The notes below the pieces were generated by a model. It saw only the letters and a list, made by a program, of their open reading frames with translations, had not been told where the DNA came from and ran no database searches. Both the position numbers and the translations under genes were made by a program. Positions 21,849 to 30,010 of a DNA stretch of 35,937 bases are shown here, one piece after another (position 1 is the stretch's first letter; each line of letters opens with the position of its first letter). Source of the DNA: Oscillibacter valericigenes (lineage in GTDB: Bacteria; Bacillota; Clostridia; Oscillospirales; Oscillospiraceae); contig NZ_JAFBIQ010000022.1 of the NCBI RefSeq assembly GCF_021531315.1, positions 1 to 35,937 on the forward strand, read 5' to 3'.

Positions 21849-22745
21849 ATGGAGATCCGCAATCTTGTCACATTTCTGAAGGTCACCGAGCTCAACAGCT
21901 TCTCCAAGGCTGCCGAGGCGCTGGACTACTCGCAATCTGCCGTCACTGTGCAGATCCAGCAGCTCGAGCGCGAGCTGGGTGTGCGGCTGTTCGACCGCAT
22001 CGGGAAGAACGTTGCGATCACGCAGTATGGCAAGAATTTTATCTCCTACGCCCGCGACATCGTCAGCGCTGTCGCCCGCGCGCAGGTCTTTGCCTCCGAA
22101 GACACCGAACTGACCGGCACCGTGCAGGTCGGCACGCTCAACTCGCTCCTGACCGCGTCATTCTCCGACATCGTTCCGACCTTCCGCCGGCGCTTCCCCC
22201 ATGTGATGATGCGGCTCCACGCCGACATGGTCGCCTCGCTCAAGGACAAGCTGCTCAAAAATGAGCTGGATCTGATCTATACCCTCGATACGCAGGTGCT
22301 CGACCCACAGTTCGTCAAGGTGTTCGAGGCCGAGGAGGAGATCGTGGTCGTCACAAACCGCGAAAATCCCCTTGCCGCGCGTGAGAGCGTCCGGTTGGCC
22401 GAGCTGATCAACCATCCCTTTGTTCTGATGAACCGCACGAACGCCTACCGCGACCTGTTCGACACGGAGCTGGCCCGCAAGGGACTGGAGATCAAGCCCT
22501 TTCTGGAGCTGGAGGACGATGTGCTCGCCCTGCGGCTGCTGTACGAGAACCCCTCCTACATGACCGTTCTGCCGCTCTACACCGTGAAGAAGAGCATCCA
22601 TGAAAAGAGTCTTGCCGCCGTACGCGTGGAGGACTGCAAGATGTCGCAGTTCCGGCAGGTCATCTACCATAAGAACAAGGTGCTCACGCCGCAGATCCAG
22701 GGAATGCTCGACACCATCGTCGAGGTCGCCCGCCGTCCGTTCTGA
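21849..22745 (+). CDS. LysR family transcriptional regulator, 298 aa
   Basis: The N-terminal winged helix-turn-helix (about 1-60) is typical: MEIRNLVTFLKVTELNSFSK, AAEALDYSQSAVTVQIQQLE and ELGVRLFDRIGKNVAIT. The periplasmic-binding-like effector domain follows (about 90-295). GGAGA lies about ten bases before the ATG. It has its own promoter and terminator and no divergent partner, which is unusual for the family; the hydrogenase operon on its left is the nearest candidate target but lies upstream in the same direction. The effector is unknown. Confidence 0.93.
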   Translation: MEIRNLVTFLKVTELNSFSKAAEALDYSQSAVTVQIQQLERELGVRLFDRIGKNVAITQYGKNFISYARDIVSAVARAQVFASEDTELTGTVQVGTLNSLLTASFSDIVPTFRRRFPHVMMRLHADMVASLKDKLLKNELDLIYTLDTQVLDPQFVKVFEAEEEIVVVTNRENPLAARESVRLAELINHPFVLMNRTNAYRDLFDTELARKGLEIKPFLELEDDVLALRLLYENPSYMTVLPLYTVKKSIHEKSLAAVRVEDCKMSQFRQVIYHKNKVLTPQIQGMLDTIVEVARRPF

Positions 22746-22784
22746 GCGCAGCGGCGCGATGCCGTGCTCATCTCAAAGCAGAAA

Positions 22785-22820
22785 AACAGCTCCCGAGGCC
22801 AAAGGGTCTCGGGAGCTGTT
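22785..22820. terminator. Bidirectional terminator between LysR and MATE genes
   Basis: AACAGCTCCCGAG / CTCGGGAGCTGTT, a 13-bp perfect stem with a 10-base loop between convergent genes. Its AA/TT-ended stem can act on either strand. Confidence 0.8.
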
Positions 22821-22837
22821 TATTATGTTTTCGACGC

Positions 22838-24172
22838 TCAGACGGAGCCTTGAAGACCGCTCGCGCGCCGATAGCGGCGCAGGCTGTATACGGAGAGGCA
22901 GAGGCACAGCGCCTCGGAGAAAATGGGCGTGTACCACAGCGCGTCGCCGCCGAAGAGCGCGGCAAGTGTGAGCAGAACGGCGCTTTGCAGCGCCAGCCCG
23001 CGGCCAATGGAGATGCTGATGGCAGGCACGGGACGCTCCACAGCGGTCATGAAGCCGCCGATCACCACATTGAAGCCGAGCAGCAGGTAGGATACGCTGT
23101 AATGCCGGAATGCGGAGACGGAATATGCGATGAGCGCGTTGCTCGCGTGGGAAAGATAGGTGCGGACGATCTGCGGCGCAAAGACATAAAACCCGACAAA
23201 CAGCGCGGGGGCGAGGATGCAGACGGTGGTGAGCGCGTAGCGCAGCAGCGTCCGGCAAGCGGCAGCCTCGCCCTTGCCATAGTGATAGCTCACAAGCGGC
23301 TGCGCGCCCTGCGACACGCCGACCATGAGCATGATGACGATGGTGGTGATGTAGGCGATGACCGTATAGGTCACAATGCCGTCCGTGCCGATGCAGCGCA
23401 GCACCGTGCGGTTGAAGAGGAAGATCATCAGCCCCGTACACAGCTCCGTTACGCCGTCGGCAAGGCCGATGGGGAGGATGCGCTTATAGAGGCTGGGGTC
23501 GAAGCGGAAACGGCACAGACGAAAGGTACACTGCTTGCTGAAAAAATGAGCGAAGTAAGAAAGGCAGGTCACGAGCTGGGAAATACCCGTGGCGACCGCC
23601 GCGCCGAACACGCCCATGTCGAGCCAGAAGATAGCGATATAGTCGAGCACGCAGTTCGTGAGGCAGCCGCCGATGACGGTGAGGAGCGCATAGCGCGGAT
23701 AGCCGTCCGTCTTGACGAGGACCTCAAGATTGTACGAGATGAGATAGCACACGCTGAACGGCGCGATGCCGAGGATATAGTGCTTGACATAGTCGAGCGT
23801 GATCTCATCCGCACCGAGCAGACGCGCGAAGGGGTCTAAAAGGAACAGCACCAGCGCGGTGACGATCGCGCCGATGATGAGCAACGTGACGAAGTTCTGC
23901 GAAAAGAGCGTATCCGCCTCGCGCTGTTTTTCCTGCGCAAGGTAGATGGCAATGAGCGTGGACGAGCCGACGGCAAAGAGCACGGCGATGGAAAAAAGCG
24001 CGTTGGTAAAGGGAAGGGCGAGGTTGACGGCGCTCATGGCGTATTCGTTCACGCCGATGGCGACCATCAGACCGTCGACCATGGAGTAGAGCGAGAACAC
24101 CACCTGTGAGGCCATCGTGGCAGAGGCAAAGCGGATAAAGTCATGTTTCAGGCTTTTTCCCGAGAGCAGCAA
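22838..24172 (-). CDS. MATE family efflux transporter, 444 aa
   Basis: Polytopic membrane protein with about twelve hydrophobic segments in two homologous halves, typical of MATE (MatE twice) exporters that use Na+ or H+ to expel drugs or metabolites. Typical parts are SLYSMVDGLMVAIGVNEYAM near residue 30, ALPFTNALFSIAVLFAVGSS near 55 and MLMVGVSQGAQPLVSYHYGKG near 285. The start is TTG 24172 (product begins MLLSGKSLKHDFIRF) with AAGGA about nine bases upstream; no ATG fits. Ends on the MATE side of a shared terminator. Substrate not predictable. The 249 bases upstream (24173-24421) hold no gene I can support. Confidence 0.92.
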   Translation of the reverse strand: MLLSGKSLKHDFIRFASATMASQVVFSLYSMVDGLMVAIGVNEYAMSAVNLALPFTNALFSIAVLFAVGSSTLIAIYLAQEKQREADTLFSQNFVTLLIIGAIVTALVLFLLDPFARLLGADEITLDYVKHYILGIAPFSVCYLISYNLEVLVKTDGYPRYALLTVIGGCLTNCVLDYIAIFWLDMGVFGAAVATGISQLVTCLSYFAHFFSKQCTFRLCRFRFDPSLYKRILPIGLADGVTELCTGLMIFLFNRTVLRCIGTDGIVTYTVIAYITTIVIMLMVGVSQGAQPLVSYHYGKGEAAACRTLLRYALTTVCILAPALFVGFYVFAPQIVRTYLSHASNALIAYSVSAFRHYSVSYLLLGFNVVIGGFMTAVERPVPAISISIGRGLALQSAVLLTLAALFGGDALWYTPIFSEALCLCLSVYSLRRYRRASGLQGSV

Positions 24173-24421
24173 AATAACACATCCTTAAAAATATCATTTT
24201 ATAAATAGAGCGCTTCCTCTCCGGCTGCTTTCCCAGCATAGCGCTCCGCCGGCCGAATATGTGAGCCGCGGTGCGCGCCGAAGGTTCGGGCGGCTCCGCG
24301 CCCATGCCTTATAGGATAGCAGAATATGACGCGCGGCGCAAGCCCCGAAAATAAGATGCGAACGCCGCTGCGCAAAGATGGCGCAGTCCTCTTTTGGCTG
24401 CGGGGAAACAAAGCACTTTTC

Positions 24422-25678
24422 TTACCGAACCAATGCGGATAAGAGGTCTATATGATCGCGCAGCTTCTCCTGCCCGCCGTATCGGAACACGGCCACCTTT
24501 CCGCCCCTGCCCAGCGCTGCCATTTGCCATATTCCATTAGGTTCATTCGCGATAATCACAAAATCCAAGTCTGAATAATCAATGTATTCGTAACTCCAGC
24601 GGAGGTTCACAAGCCGATATTGCTCCATCTTCGCTTTCGCAACCGATCGCGCCATAGAGGGGATCAGCAGGTGAAAGCAAGTTGTATCCAGCTCGGGAGA
24701 ATAGCGATTTGCGCCGTTTTCTGGATCTTTGGAGAATACATTGCCCCGCGTGCCGTTCTGCGGGCTGTACGCTTCCTGCGTGACCGAATACCAGCTCGGC
24801 GCAAGAAGGGAATATTCCACATCTGCGTAATATGTTCCCTGAGAGTTGCGGAATGGGGGATCTTCAAATAAATCGTTCCATTGGTACACCGGCGTACTTT
24901 CCATTGCCTGTATTTCGACATACGGGCGCTCGAACGCATCCAGCGGGGTCTCTTTGTATGCAGCAAACCAGCTAAACTGCGTTCCGATGACCAGCAATAT
25001 GAGCGGAATGACCGCGGCAAGCGTCATCACATTCTCAAATACGATCTTCCTGCTTGGCCCAGCAGACGGCGGTGGCGCCAATCCCTCTTTGAGCGCCTTA
25101 CAGGAGCTTTTGAGAAGCCTTAAATCGCGGCCGTTTTTTCGGAATATGAATATCTGTGCGATGATAAATACGAGAAAAACAGGATTAAATATTTGTAGAA
25201 GAACAATGGGAAGATAGGCTAAATTATTGGGCTGGACATCGAATTTGCTTTGGTAGAAAAATAGAAAATAGACCATTACAGCAATGAGTGCGGAATAAAA
25301 AACGAGCATTCTCCGCTGCGCACGCTGAGCAGCCTTTTCCAATCGTTCCAAGGAAAGCCCGCGGCTTTCGTGATCGGAATACAGTTCAACGGCAGAGGGG
25401 TCCGTTGCGTAGAAAAGGAAATAATAGCCCGATCCGATGGCAAAGGCATATTCCCATCCCGCGCTGCGATAGAGCGCAAGCTGCTCTTCCGTAGGAGTTC
25501 TCCCGCTCCCGTATGGCTCCAAGCGAAACCGGGTACCGGGGACGCCGGTGGTCGTAAAGGTCGCCCAGCTGCCGATCGAGACGGGGAAGAGGCCGCTATT
25601 TGCCTGTTCCTCCAGCCATTTTTCCAGCCCCGAAATATCCGCGGTGGATACCGGAAGTATCTTTCGCACTTTGCTCAT
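24422..25678 (-). CDS. DUF2812 domain membrane protein, 418 aa
   Basis: The N-terminal about 110 residues match the DUF2812 layout (GLEKWLEEQANSGLFPVSIG, then GTRFRLEPYG and SAGWEYAFAIGSGYYFLFYA). Three hydrophobic segments follow (about 145-163, 178-203 and 233-255), then a C-terminal extracytoplasmic-looking part of about 160 residues. DUF2812 proteins are usually encoded beside a PadR regulator, as here: its ATG 25678 overlaps the padR stop (ATGA). The pair is thus one translation-coupled operon under the dyad-bearing promoter at 26014-26071. In Firmicutes such pairs are often tied to envelope stress or drug response, but no function is established for this domain that I know of. Confidence 0.85.
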   Translation of the reverse strand: MSKVRKILPVSTADISGLEKWLEEQANSGLFPVSIGSWATFTTTGVPGTRFRLEPYGSGRTPTEEQLALYRSAGWEYAFAIGSGYYFLFYATDPSAVELYSDHESRGLSLERLEKAAQRAQRRMLVFYSALIAVMVYFLFFYQSKFDVQPNNLAYLPIVLLQIFNPVFLVFIIAQIFIFRKNGRDLRLLKSSCKALKEGLAPPPSAGPSRKIVFENVMTLAAVIPLILLVIGTQFSWFAAYKETPLDAFERPYVEIQAMESTPVYQWNDLFEDPPFRNSQGTYYADVEYSLLAPSWYSVTQEAYSPQNGTRGNVFSKDPENGANRYSPELDTTCFHLLIPSMARSVAKAKMEQYRLVNLRWSYEYIDYSDLDFVIIANEPNGIWQMAALGRGGKVAVFRYGGQEKLRDHIDLLSALVR

Positions 25679-25980
25679 GCATTCTCCTCCTCTCCGTCAT
25701 GGACGCAGGCCTTCAGCCGCGCCAGCTCGTCCTGAAAAGCAGCTTTTCCCTTCTCTGTGATGCGGTAGCTGCGCTTGCGGCCATCGGTCTGGGTCTCTTC
25801 GATCAAACCTTCATCCTGAAACTTTCCCAGCAGCGTGTAGAGCGTTCCGGGGCCGAGCCGCACGCGGCCGTGTGTTTTCTGCTCTACAAATCCCGTGATC
25901 TCGATTCCGCACATTTCCCGATGCAGAAAGGACATCAGGACATAGAACATGGCCTCAGTCAATGTGCCGCGATCTTTCAT
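25675..25980 (-). CDS. PadR family transcriptional regulator, 101 aa
   Basis: Start ATG 25980 (MKDRGTLTEAMFYVL) is chosen for the GGGGGAGGG upstream; the frame runs further up without a site. It has the PadR winged helix: LTEAMFYVLMSFLHREMCG, RLGPGTLYTLLGKFQDEGLI and GRKRSYRITEKGKAAFQDEL. The short C-terminal helix suggests the subfamily-2 form, working as a dimer. Overlaps the DUF2812 gene by four bases. Its promoter carries two copies of an AATATCGCG/CGCGATATT dyad, best explained as autoregulation. Confidence 0.92.
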   Translation of the reverse strand: MKDRGTLTEAMFYVLMSFLHREMCGIEITGFVEQKTHGRVRLGPGTLYTLLGKFQDEGLIEETQTDGRKRSYRITEKGKAAFQDELARLKACVHDGEEENA

Positions 25981-26013
25981 GGCAGCCCCCTCCCCCCACA
26001 AACAGTCAAATGT

Positions 26014-26071
26014 AATATCGCGGCGCGATATTATCTGCCTGTATTCTAACATCGTCTCGCGATATTGTCAA
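26014..26071 (-). promoter_or_regulatory. padR promoter with two dyad operators
   Basis: Minus-strand promoter TTGACA (26066-26071), 17-base spacer, TAGAAT (26043-26048). Operator 1 is the perfect dyad AATATCGCG-G-CGCGATATT (26014-26032), just downstream of the start. Operator 2 is the weaker copy AACATCGTC-T-CGCGATATT (26048-26066), filling the -35/-10 spacer. Centres are 34 bases apart. Confidence 0.75.
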
Positions 26072-26183
26072 GGATCATATTGGGGAGGCAAATTCGGGTA
26101 CGGGGGCTCTCACCCTTTCTCGTCGGCCTTCCCATGCCGTTCTCCTGATTTGCCGGTGGCTTTATTTACATAGGCGCGCTTTT

Positions 26184-26909
26184 TCACACTCCATTGTTGC
26201 CGATGAGCAGCATATTGAGCTGCGCCCAGCGGCGCAGATCCTTTTGCGAGAAAAGCAGCCTCCGGCGCAGCTCCTCGTCCAGCGCCTGCGGCGTGAGCGT
26301 GACGAGGCAGCGAAACGCGCAGGGCATGAGATCCGCGCTGGAGATGCCGCACAGCAGCCCATCGGTATCGTCCCGCATCTGAAGGGGATTGAAGATATAC
26401 AGCAGGTCCTCCTCGAGCGGGTTGAGCTGGTTGACAAAGGTGAAGCGGATGAGCATATCGCTGTACAGCACATTGCCCGTGTAGTAGAATTCGCCGCCCC
26501 GCCCGTTGCTGGTAACAGAGCTGAGCGTAAAGCTCGCCTCATAAAGGGATGGCCCGCTCTGCCCGTGAATGTCGATCACACCGTCCTTGAGGCGCTTGTA
26601 GCGCCCGTCGTAGTAGTAAAAGTAAAGCCGCTTGGCGCGGAAAAAGGGCCCCTTCTGAATGGTGCCGACCGCCGGCGTCTCCTGCACGGGAAGGCTGGGG
26701 CGGTAGCTTGCAAGCTGCGAGAAGGGAACGCCGAGCGCCTGCGCGATGTCGTAGAGCGTGGCGATGTCGATTGAGATCTCCCCGCTCTCATATTTGCAGA
26801 CGGTAGCGCGGCTTTTGTGAATGGCGTCCGCAAGCTGCTGGAGCGTCATGCGTCCAGCCTTGCGGTATTTGCGGATCTGTCCGCCGATGTAGAGATTGAT
26901 CTCTTCCAT
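26184..26909 (-). CDS. XRE family transcriptional regulator with C-terminal sensor-like domain, 241 aa
   Basis: The N-terminal Cro/CI helix-turn-helix spans about residues 7-65: IGGQIRKYRKAGRMTLQQLA, DAIHKSRATVCKYESGEISI and DIATLYDIAQALGVPFSQLA. The remaining about 170 residues (LYFYYYDGRYKRLKDGVIDI, then SLYEASFTLSSV) form a globular domain I do not recognise by name; similar XRE proteins occur beside transporters. It diverges from the NSS transporter, with promoters on both sides of a 200-base region rich in TTCCG/CGGAA half-sites. Likely a local repressor of that transporter; inference from position and the dyad. Confidence 0.88.
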   Translation of the reverse strand: MEEINLYIGGQIRKYRKAGRMTLQQLADAIHKSRATVCKYESGEISIDIATLYDIAQALGVPFSQLASYRPSLPVQETPAVGTIQKGPFFRAKRLYFYYYDGRYKRLKDGVIDIHGQSGPSLYEASFTLSSVTSNGRGGEFYYTGNVLYSDMLIRFTFVNQLNPLEEDLLYIFNPLQMRDDTDGLLCGISSADLMPCAFRCLVTLTPQALDEELRRRLLFSQKDLRRWAQLNMLLIGNNGV

Positions 26910-26960
26910 ATTTGTTTCCGTAGACTATCCTTTCCGATGAGATTTGGTGTAATGGAAACT

Positions 26961-26989
26961 ATTATACACGATTTTTCCGCAAAAGTGTA
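26961..26989 (-). promoter_or_regulatory. Promoter of the XRE gene
   Basis: Minus strand TATAAT (26961-26966) with a weak -35 TACACT (26984-26989) at 17 bases. Flanked by TTCCG-type half-sites. Confidence 0.5.
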
Positions 26990-27036
26990 TCATTTAAAGA
27001 AAATTTCTTGCATAGAAGTTTCTTTATACGAAATTT

Positions 27037-27071
27037 ACGGAACTTGCGTTTTTTCCGTTTCCTGCTACAAT
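27037..27071 (+). promoter_or_regulatory. NSS transporter promoter with inverted repeat over the -35
   Basis: TTGCGT (27044-27049), 16-base spacer, TACAAT (27066-27071). The inverted repeat ACGGAA-N10-TTCCGT (27037-27058) brackets the -35 element, a plausible site for the divergent XRE regulator. Confidence 0.55.
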
Positions 27072-27110
27072 GGCTCCTCAGTGACGCTTAGAGGGAAGGA
27101 AGGAAAAACA

Positions 27111-28505
27111 ATGAAGAAACATAATGGCTTCAGCGGCTCGCTCGGCTTTGTGCTGGCCGCGGCGGGCAGCGCGGTGGGTGTCGGCAACATCTGGCGCTTC
27201 CCCTACCTGTGCGCGAAGGACGGTGGCGGGCTTTTTCTGCTGGTCTATCTGGTGCTGGTGCTGACCTTCGGCTTTGTGCTGCTGACGACCGATGTAGCCA
27301 TCGGACGGCGCACCAAGCAGAACGCACTCAACGCCTTTGCAACGCTCAACAAAAAATGGAAGTTCCTCGGCTATCTCACCTTTCTCGTCCCCACACTCAT
27401 CATGACCTATTACTCGGTCATCGGCGGGTGGATCGTGAAGTATTTCGCCGTCTATCTGGTCTCGGACGGCACACAGGCGGCGGAGGACGGCTTTTTCACC
27501 TCCTTCATCACCGCGCCTGTCGCGCCCATCGTCTTTATGCTGCTCTTCCTCGCGCTGACGGCGTGGGTGGTGTACCGCGGCGTAGAGAAAGGCATCGAGA
27601 AATACTCCCGCTACATCATGCCCGGGCTTTTGCTGCTCATCATCGGCATTGCAGTCTTTTCGCTCACGCTCTCTCACACGGACGGAAACGGCACGACGCG
27701 CACGGGACTTGAGGGGCTCGCCATCTATCTCAAGCCGGACCTCACCGGCATGACGGCCAAGCGCTTCCTCGGCGTGATGCTCGACGCGATGAGCCAGCTC
27801 TTCTTCTCACTGAGCGTCAGCATGGGCATCATGATCACCTACGGCAGCTATGTCAAGGATGAGGTGGATCTCAACTGCGCCAACAATCAGATCGAGATCT
27901 TCGACACCGCGGCGGCGTTTCTCGCCGGTATGGCCATCATTCCGGCGGTGTACGTGTTCCTCGGCCGCGAGGGCATGTCCAGCGGCCCGAGCCTGACCTT
28001 TATCAGCCTGCCGAAGGTTTTTGCGGCGATGGGCGGCGTGGGTCGGCTGGTTGGCGTCCTGTTCTTCCTCGCCCTCGGCTTCGCCGCCCTCACGAGCTGC
28101 GTATCCGTGATGGAAACGCTGGTCGCTAACTGCATGGAAATTTTCCACAAGAGCCGCAAGGAGATGTGCGCGATCGTTGGCATCTACTCGCTCGTGACCG
28201 CCGTGCTCATCTGTCTGGGCTACAACGCGCTCTACTTTGAGCTGCCCCTGCCCAACGATACGGTCGCGCAGCTGCTGGATGTGATGGACTACATCAGCAA
28301 CAGCTTCCTCATGCCCTTCACCAGTCTGCTCACAAGCATCCTCATCGGCTGGGTCGTGGGGCCGAAGTGGATCATCGACGAGGTGCAGAAAAACGGCGAA
28401 CCGTTTGGCCGCGCGAAGCTCTACGGTGTGATGATGCGCTATGTGGTGCCGGTCGTCATGCTGCTCCTGTTTCTGACCTCGACCGGCCTCGGCGACCTGC
28501 TCTGA
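27111..28505 (+). CDS. Sodium-dependent transporter, NSS/SLC6 family, 464 aa
   Basis: Polytopic membrane protein of the LeuT-fold NSS family, which imports amino acids or amines with Na+. The unwound TM1 motif GSAVGVGNIWRFPYLCAKDG (about residues 18-37) is the family signature and contributes to the Na+ and substrate sites; a second signature FFSLSVSMGIMITYGSYV lies near residue 230. Eleven to twelve hydrophobic segments, short bacterial-type length. ATG 27111 (MKKHNGFSG) has GAAGGAAGG upstream. Divergent from the XRE regulator. Substrate not predictable from sequence alone. Confidence 0.95.
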   Translation: MKKHNGFSGSLGFVLAAAGSAVGVGNIWRFPYLCAKDGGGLFLLVYLVLVLTFGFVLLTTDVAIGRRTKQNALNAFATLNKKWKFLGYLTFLVPTLIMTYYSVIGGWIVKYFAVYLVSDGTQAAEDGFFTSFITAPVAPIVFMLLFLALTAWVVYRGVEKGIEKYSRYIMPGLLLLIIGIAVFSLTLSHTDGNGTTRTGLEGLAIYLKPDLTGMTAKRFLGVMLDAMSQLFFSLSVSMGIMITYGSYVKDEVDLNCANNQIEIFDTAAAFLAGMAIIPAVYVFLGREGMSSGPSLTFISLPKVFAAMGGVGRLVGVLFFLALGFAALTSCVSVMETLVANCMEIFHKSRKEMCAIVGIYSLVTAVLICLGYNALYFELPLPNDTVAQLLDVMDYISNSFLMPFTSLLTSILIGWVVGPKWIIDEVQKNGEPFGRAKLYGVMMRYVVPVVMLLLFLTSTGLGDLL

Positions 28506-28604
28506 GGGCAAAGGAGACAGTCAGAGAGAACCCTGCCGCTGTGCCTAAGCACGGCAGGTGTGAAAAACGCCATCGTCCGTTATGAGGCACAACCGATATA
28601 AAGG

Positions 28605-28640
28605 AGCGACCGCAGAGCCTTGTGCTCTGCGGTCGCTTTT
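28605..28640 (+). terminator. Terminator downstream of the NSS transporter
   Basis: AGCGACCGCAGAGC / GCTCTGCGGTCGCT, a 14-bp perfect stem with a five-base loop and TTTT tail. A weaker CCTGCC...GGCAGG hairpin lies nearer the stop (near 28530-28560). The rest of 28506-28698 shows no gene. Confidence 0.85.
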
Positions 28641-28698
28641 GCTGTGGATGGAGCGGCAGTCAATGCGGCAGGCGGCGCGGGACACCCCTCGTTCCCTC

Positions 28699-28727
28699 TT
28701 GACAAAGGAGCCCGCTCGCCCTACGAT
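28699..28727 (+). promoter_or_regulatory. Promoter of the 194-aa membrane protein gene
   Basis: TTGACA (28699-28704), 17-base spacer, TACGAT (28722-28727). Confidence 0.7.
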
Positions 28728-28806
28728 AATAATGGTTATTACTGACGCAAGATGCGCCGCCGGCAGCGGAGGCGCCGCGCAGGATCTCTCATCGAGGTGA
28801 TCGGAT

Positions 28807-29391
28807 ATGGCAAAGAAAATGACGCTGGCCGCTGTGCTCTTCCTGACAGGGACGGTCGTTTCGGCTATTTTATACAGAAAAACCGCTTATGGGCTGCTGC
28901 TTTCTCTCGCCATCACATTCGGAACGGCATCCTACCACCTCATCATGCGCTTGCTGGTCGGGCTTGCGTTTCAGGCGGGGATGCGAAATCGGGCAGAGCT
29001 CGGCAGGCGATGGTATCAGGTCGGCAAGCGGGAAATGGCGCTATATGAAGCGTTGAGGGTGAAACAGTGGAAGCGCAGGATGCCGACCTATGAGAGCGCG
29101 CTGTTCGATCCGCGCCTGCACACATGGGGCGAGATCGCGCAGGCCATGTGTCAGGCGGAGCTGATCCACGAAACGATCGTCGTCCTGAGTTTTCTGCCCA
29201 TCATAGAGGGTGTCCGGTTTGGCGCGTATCCGGTGTTTATCGTGACCTCCGTTTTGGCCGCCGGATACGACCTGATGTTTGTGGTGATGCAGCGCTATAA
29301 CCGTCGGCGGATCATGACGCTGCTGGCGCGCAAGGGGCCGAGCCTCATCCCACGCGCGCCGCGGGGCGAGGCGGGAGCTGCGGAGAAATAG
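28807..29391 (+). CDS. Membrane protein, 194 aa, possibly CrtO-type acyltransferase-like
   Basis: Two hydrophobic segments near the N-terminus (about 7-25 and 30-55) and two in the C-terminal half (about 125-140 and 145-165). Between them lies a charged loop with WYQVGKREMALYEALRVKQW followed by KRRMPTYESALFDP. The W-Y-x-V-x3-E-x2-L-Y ... V-K-x-W-K-x2-M-P pattern recalls the small membrane acyltransferases annotated as CrtO-like (glycosyl-diaponeurosporenoate acyltransferase) in Firmicutes, though no carotenoid genes are near. GAGGTGATCGGAT precedes the ATG. Single-gene unit. Function uncertain. Confidence 0.7.
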   Translation: MAKKMTLAAVLFLTGTVVSAILYRKTAYGLLLSLAITFGTASYHLIMRLLVGLAFQAGMRNRAELGRRWYQVGKREMALYEALRVKQWKRRMPTYESALFDPRLHTWGEIAQAMCQAELIHETIVVLSFLPIIEGVRFGAYPVFIVTSVLAAGYDLMFVVMQRYNRRRIMTLLARKGPSLIPRAPRGEAGAAEK

Positions 29392-29395
29392 CTGA

Positions 29396-29428
29396 GAAGG
29401 CAGGAAACCGCTTCGGTTTCCTGCCTTC
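29396..29428. terminator. Bidirectional terminator after the 194-aa gene
   Basis: GAAGGCAGGAAACCG-CTT-CGGTTTCCTGCCTTC, a 15-bp perfect stem at the end of two convergent units. Its core GGAAACCG/CGGTTTCC recurs in the terminator at 29977-30007. Confidence 0.75.
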
Positions 29429-29848
29429 AAAGCGAAAGCTCGCGGATCTCGTCCTGAATGAGCCGCCCCGCGCGGGCAAGGATGCCCTCCGGTTGCTGGT
29501 GAATGAGCATACAGTTGCGGATCTGCTCGGTCAGGCGCGAGAGCGCGCTTTGGTGCAGTTCGCTCTCGCGCGCGTAGGCGGCGCGGTTGCGCTTTGCCTG
29601 CTCGGCGGCCTGCTCGAAAAGACGCTGCGTGTCAGCACACATGGGCTGATCCGGCGCGCTCTCGCCGCGCGTGAACCACAAATGACAGCCGCGATGGCTG
29701 CCTCCCAGACCTCCCTGCCGTAATAGTGATAGCGCGGCTGCGGGACGCGGTTTTGCAGCGCCGCCTCCGCGGGATACTGCGCGCGGTAGGCACGGATGCC
29801 GTCGAGCAGGTCACGGCTGACCTGCTCCTGCTCCAAAAATTCCAACAA
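29427..29848 (-). pseudogene. Decayed MoxR-like AAA ATPase gene, frameshifted and shortened
   Basis: The N-terminal frame starts at TTG 29848 behind AAAGGGTGAG and reads LLDGIRAYRAQYPAEAALQN then YYGREVWEAAIAAVICG. This matches my memory of the start of clostridial MoxR-type ATPases, where a Walker A motif should follow; here the frame is lost near 29675. A second frame, offset by one base, continues from about 29681 to 29427 (CADTQRLFEQAAEQAKRNRA ... AGRLIQDEIRELSL). No Walker A or B motif is present anywhere, so both a frameshift and a large internal loss are implied. An alternative is one short intact gene of unknown type with a sequencing error. The intact ribosome site suggests recent decay. 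Confidence 0.5.
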
Positions 29849-29976
29849 GGTATGCTCACCCTTTCCTTCTCTTCTGCTCGATGCGCTCTTTTTTCGCCCT
29901 CATCATAGCACGCGGCGAGCGGGCTGCAAGTTATTTTTTTGTAAATTTTTCATCACACAGAGCAAATGCCCGCAGG

Positions 29977-30007
29977 AAAGCCGGAAACCGAAGCGGTTTC
30001 CGGCTTT
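29977..30007 (-). terminator. Terminator of the AI-2E permease gene
   Basis: AAAGCCGGAAACCG-AAG-CGGTTTCCGGCTTT; a 14-bp perfect stem three bases after the stop on the minus strand, with a weak T-tail. Confidence 0.7.
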
Positions 30008-30010
30008 TCG

